Source: Marinospirillum sp.
GTDB lineage: Bacteria > Pseudomonadota > Gammaproteobacteria > Pseudomonadales > Halomonadaceae
Assembly (NCBI GenBank): GCA_007116865.1
Contig: SKHR01000132.1
Span: 1 to 15,919, forward strand
DNA length: 15,919 bases
Direction: 5' to 3'
Positions 14,278-15,919 of this stretch are shown in pieces. The first letter of the stretch is position 1. Every line of letters starts with the position of its first letter. Under the pieces are notes generated by a model. That model saw only the letters and a program-made list of their open reading frames with translations, was not told where the DNA came from and ran no database searches. Made by a program: the position numbers and the translations under genes.

Positions 14278-15919
14278 ATGCTGAACCGTTACCCGCTGTG
14301 GAAAAATCTGCTGATTCTACTGGTGCTCGCCACTGGCCTGCTCTACGCCCTGCCCAACCTCTACCCCGAAGATCCGGCGGTTCAGATCAGTGGTAGTCGA
14401 GGTTCTGTCACACTCGGGGAGGATGAGCGTCAACTGGCTGAGTCAGCACTGCAGACAGCGAATATTGCTTATTTGTCCATTGAGCAGGAGGGTAACAGCC
14501 TGTTGATCCGGTTAACGGATGAAGGCCACCAGTTGCCTGCACGTGAGGCCATTCAACAAGCACTGGGCAATCAGTATGTGGTCGCGCTCAATCAAGCCGC
14601 CACCACACCAGACTGGCTGACCGCGCTGGGGGGTAAACGCATCAACCTTGGGCTGGATTTACGCGGTGGCGTTCATTTCCAAATGGAAGTGGATATGGAA
14701 GCAGCCGTCAACCAGCAGCTCGAAGTGACCGCCAGTGAGGTCAGAAGCACCCTGCGTCGCGAGCGTCTGCGTTTCCGCCAGGTGCAGGTGGAAGAAGGCA
14801 AGCTTTGGGTACGCATGGCCAGTGCCGAGGATCTTGAGCCAGCCCAGCGTCTGCTACGACCCAATCTCGACGAATACGAATTTGATCAGCGTGAGGCCGA
14901 CAGCCTGCTGGTGCTGAGCCTGACCGAGCAAGCCATCCGAGAAATTGAAGACTACGCCGTTGACCAGAACATTATCACCCTGCGCAACCGGGTCAATGAA
15001 CTGGGTGTGGCTGAGCCACTGGTTCAGCGCAGTGGCCGTAACCGGATCGTGGTCGAGTTGCCGGGCGTACAGGATACCGCCGCCGCCAAACGGGTACTGG
15101 GCGCCACAGCCAACCTGGAGTTTCGTCTCGAAGCCCGTCGCAATGCCGAGCCATTGGAAACCGAAGTCTTTGACTTCCGTGATCAACCCGGACGCACCGC
15201 CACCCTGGAGCGGGACATCATCACCACCGGTAACAACGTTGCCAACGCCAGTGTTGGTTTTGATGAGAACAACCGGCCACAGGTCAATATCCGTCTCAAC
15301 GGCCAAGGGGGGCGCCTGATGAGCCAGGCGACCCGTCCCAATGTCGGTCGCAGCATGGCGGTGGTTTTCATCGAACACAAAACCGAGTCACGCTTTGAAA
15401 CGATCGATGATGAACTGGTTGAAATCCGCGAACCCTATACTGAACGCGGCATTATTTCCCTTGCCACCATTCAGAGCGAACTGGGTGCCAGCTTTCGTAT
15501 CACCGGCATCGGCAATATGCAGGAAGCCTCTGAGCTGGCCCTATTGCTGCGTGCCGGGGCACTGGCCGCACCGATTTACTTTGTTGAAGAACGCACCATC
15601 GGCCCCAGCCTGGGTCAGCGCAACATCGAGCGCGGGATCACCTCGATTCAAATCGGTCTGGCTTTAGTCGTGCTTTTCATGCTCGTCTGGTATCGGGTTT
15701 TTGGTATCTTTGCGACCGTGGCGCTGGCTTCTAACCTGACCCTGTTGACCGCTCTCTTGTCCGTACTGGGTGCCACCCTCACTCTGCCGGGCATGGCGGG
15801 GATCGTGCTCACCCTGGGCATGGCGGTGGATGCCAACGTGCTGATCAATGCGCGGATCAAGGAGGAAATCTACCACCGAGGCTTATCACCGCAGAATGCG
15901 ATTCATGCCGGTTATGAAA
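14278..15919 (+). CDS. secD: Protein translocase subunit SecD (3' end outside window)
   Basis: An inner-membrane subunit of the SecDF complex, which uses the proton gradient to pull exported proteins into the periplasm. The frame is open from this ATG to the window edge, about 547 codons; E. coli SecD has 615, so roughly the last 60-70 residues are missing. Visible features are an N-terminal membrane segment (about 8-24), LGLDLRGGVHF opening the first periplasmic domain, the large periplasmic region with VELPGVQDTAAAKRVLGATANLEFR-like blocks, ALAAPIYFVEERTIGPSLG, and then several membrane helices with the proton-path region GMAVDANVLIN. The residue after that motif is Ala525, where E. coli has Glu (NERIKEE). 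AAGG about six bases upstream supports the start. secF is expected next. Confidence 0.97.
   Translation, partial: MLNRYPLWKNLLILLVLATGLLYALPNLYPEDPAVQISGSRGSVTLGEDERQLAESALQTANIAYLSIEQEGNSLLIRLTDEGHQLPAREAIQQALGNQYVVALNQAATTPDWLTALGGKRINLGLDLRGGVHFQMEVDMEAAVNQQLEVTASEVRSTLRRERLRFRQVQVEEGKLWVRMASAEDLEPAQRLLRPNLDEYEFDQREADSLLVLSLTEQAIREIEDYAVDQNIITLRNRVNELGVAEPLVQRSGRNRIVVELPGVQDTAAAKRVLGATANLEFRLEARRNAEPLETEVFDFRDQPGRTATLERDIITTGNNVANASVGFDENNRPQVNIRLNGQGGRLMSQATRPNVGRSMAVVFIEHKTESRFETIDDELVEIREPYTERGIISLATIQSELGASFRITGIGNMQEASELALLLRAGALAAPIYFVEERTIGPSLGQRNIERGITSIQIGLALVVLFMLVWYRVFGIFATVALASNLTLLTALLSVLGATLTLPGMAGIVLTLGMAVDANVLINARIKEEIYHRGLSPQNAIHAGYE

Overview
The window looks like chromosomal DNA of a marine-type gammaproteobacterium with moderate GC content (Oceanospirillales- or Pseudomonadales-like; the genus cannot be fixed from sequence alone). 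The main reasons are the conserved queA-tgt-yajC-secD block, Tgt, QueA and SecD proteins very close to the E. coli ones, and a Zur-box-like operator of gammaproteobacterial type. I see no insertion sequence, phage gene, CRISPR array or rRNA.

Layout. (1) 1-226: no credible gene; a perfect 19-base palindrome lies at 6-24. (2) 227-2699, minus strand: a zinc (or manganese-type) ABC importer with tightly overlapping genes, in transcription order znuA-like binding protein (GTG start), znuC-like ATPase and znuB-like permease. (3) 2771-4879, plus strand: a TonB-dependent outer-membrane receptor, divergent from znuA. A Zur-like palindrome (2715-2729) sits in the 71-base gap between them, inside the likely receptor promoter. 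Together these would carry a metal, most likely zinc, across both membranes under one repressor. (4) 9382-5016, minus strand: a two-gene signalling operon with an ATGA overlap. The first gene is a hybrid histidine kinase (GAF-PAS-GAF-HisKA-HATPase-REC). The second is a response regulator with a degenerate GGDEF domain and an intact EAL domain, so a predicted c-di-GMP phosphodiesterase. The kinase PAS domain carries the FixL haem-ligand pattern, suggesting an oxygen or redox input to c-di-GMP breakdown. (5) 11201-9497, minus strand: a small lipoprotein of unknown function and a DUF418/YeiB-type membrane protein, 49 bases apart. (6) 11398-11484, minus strand: tRNA-Leu(CAA) with a near-consensus sigma70 promoter. 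(7) 11621-15919, plus strand: queA and tgt (queuosine modification of tRNA), then yajC and secD (Sec translocon accessory proteins). secD runs off the right edge. A strong intrinsic terminator lies between yajC and secD.

The best candidates for a second look are the FixL-like haem PAS in a hybrid kinase paired with a c-di-GMP phosphodiesterase, the Zur-like operator joining a TonB receptor to the ABC importer, the loss of the first expected metal-ligand histidine in the binding protein, and the terminator inside the yajC-secD operon. I did not find a clearly unprecedented system. Everything here was read by eye; no database or structure search was run.
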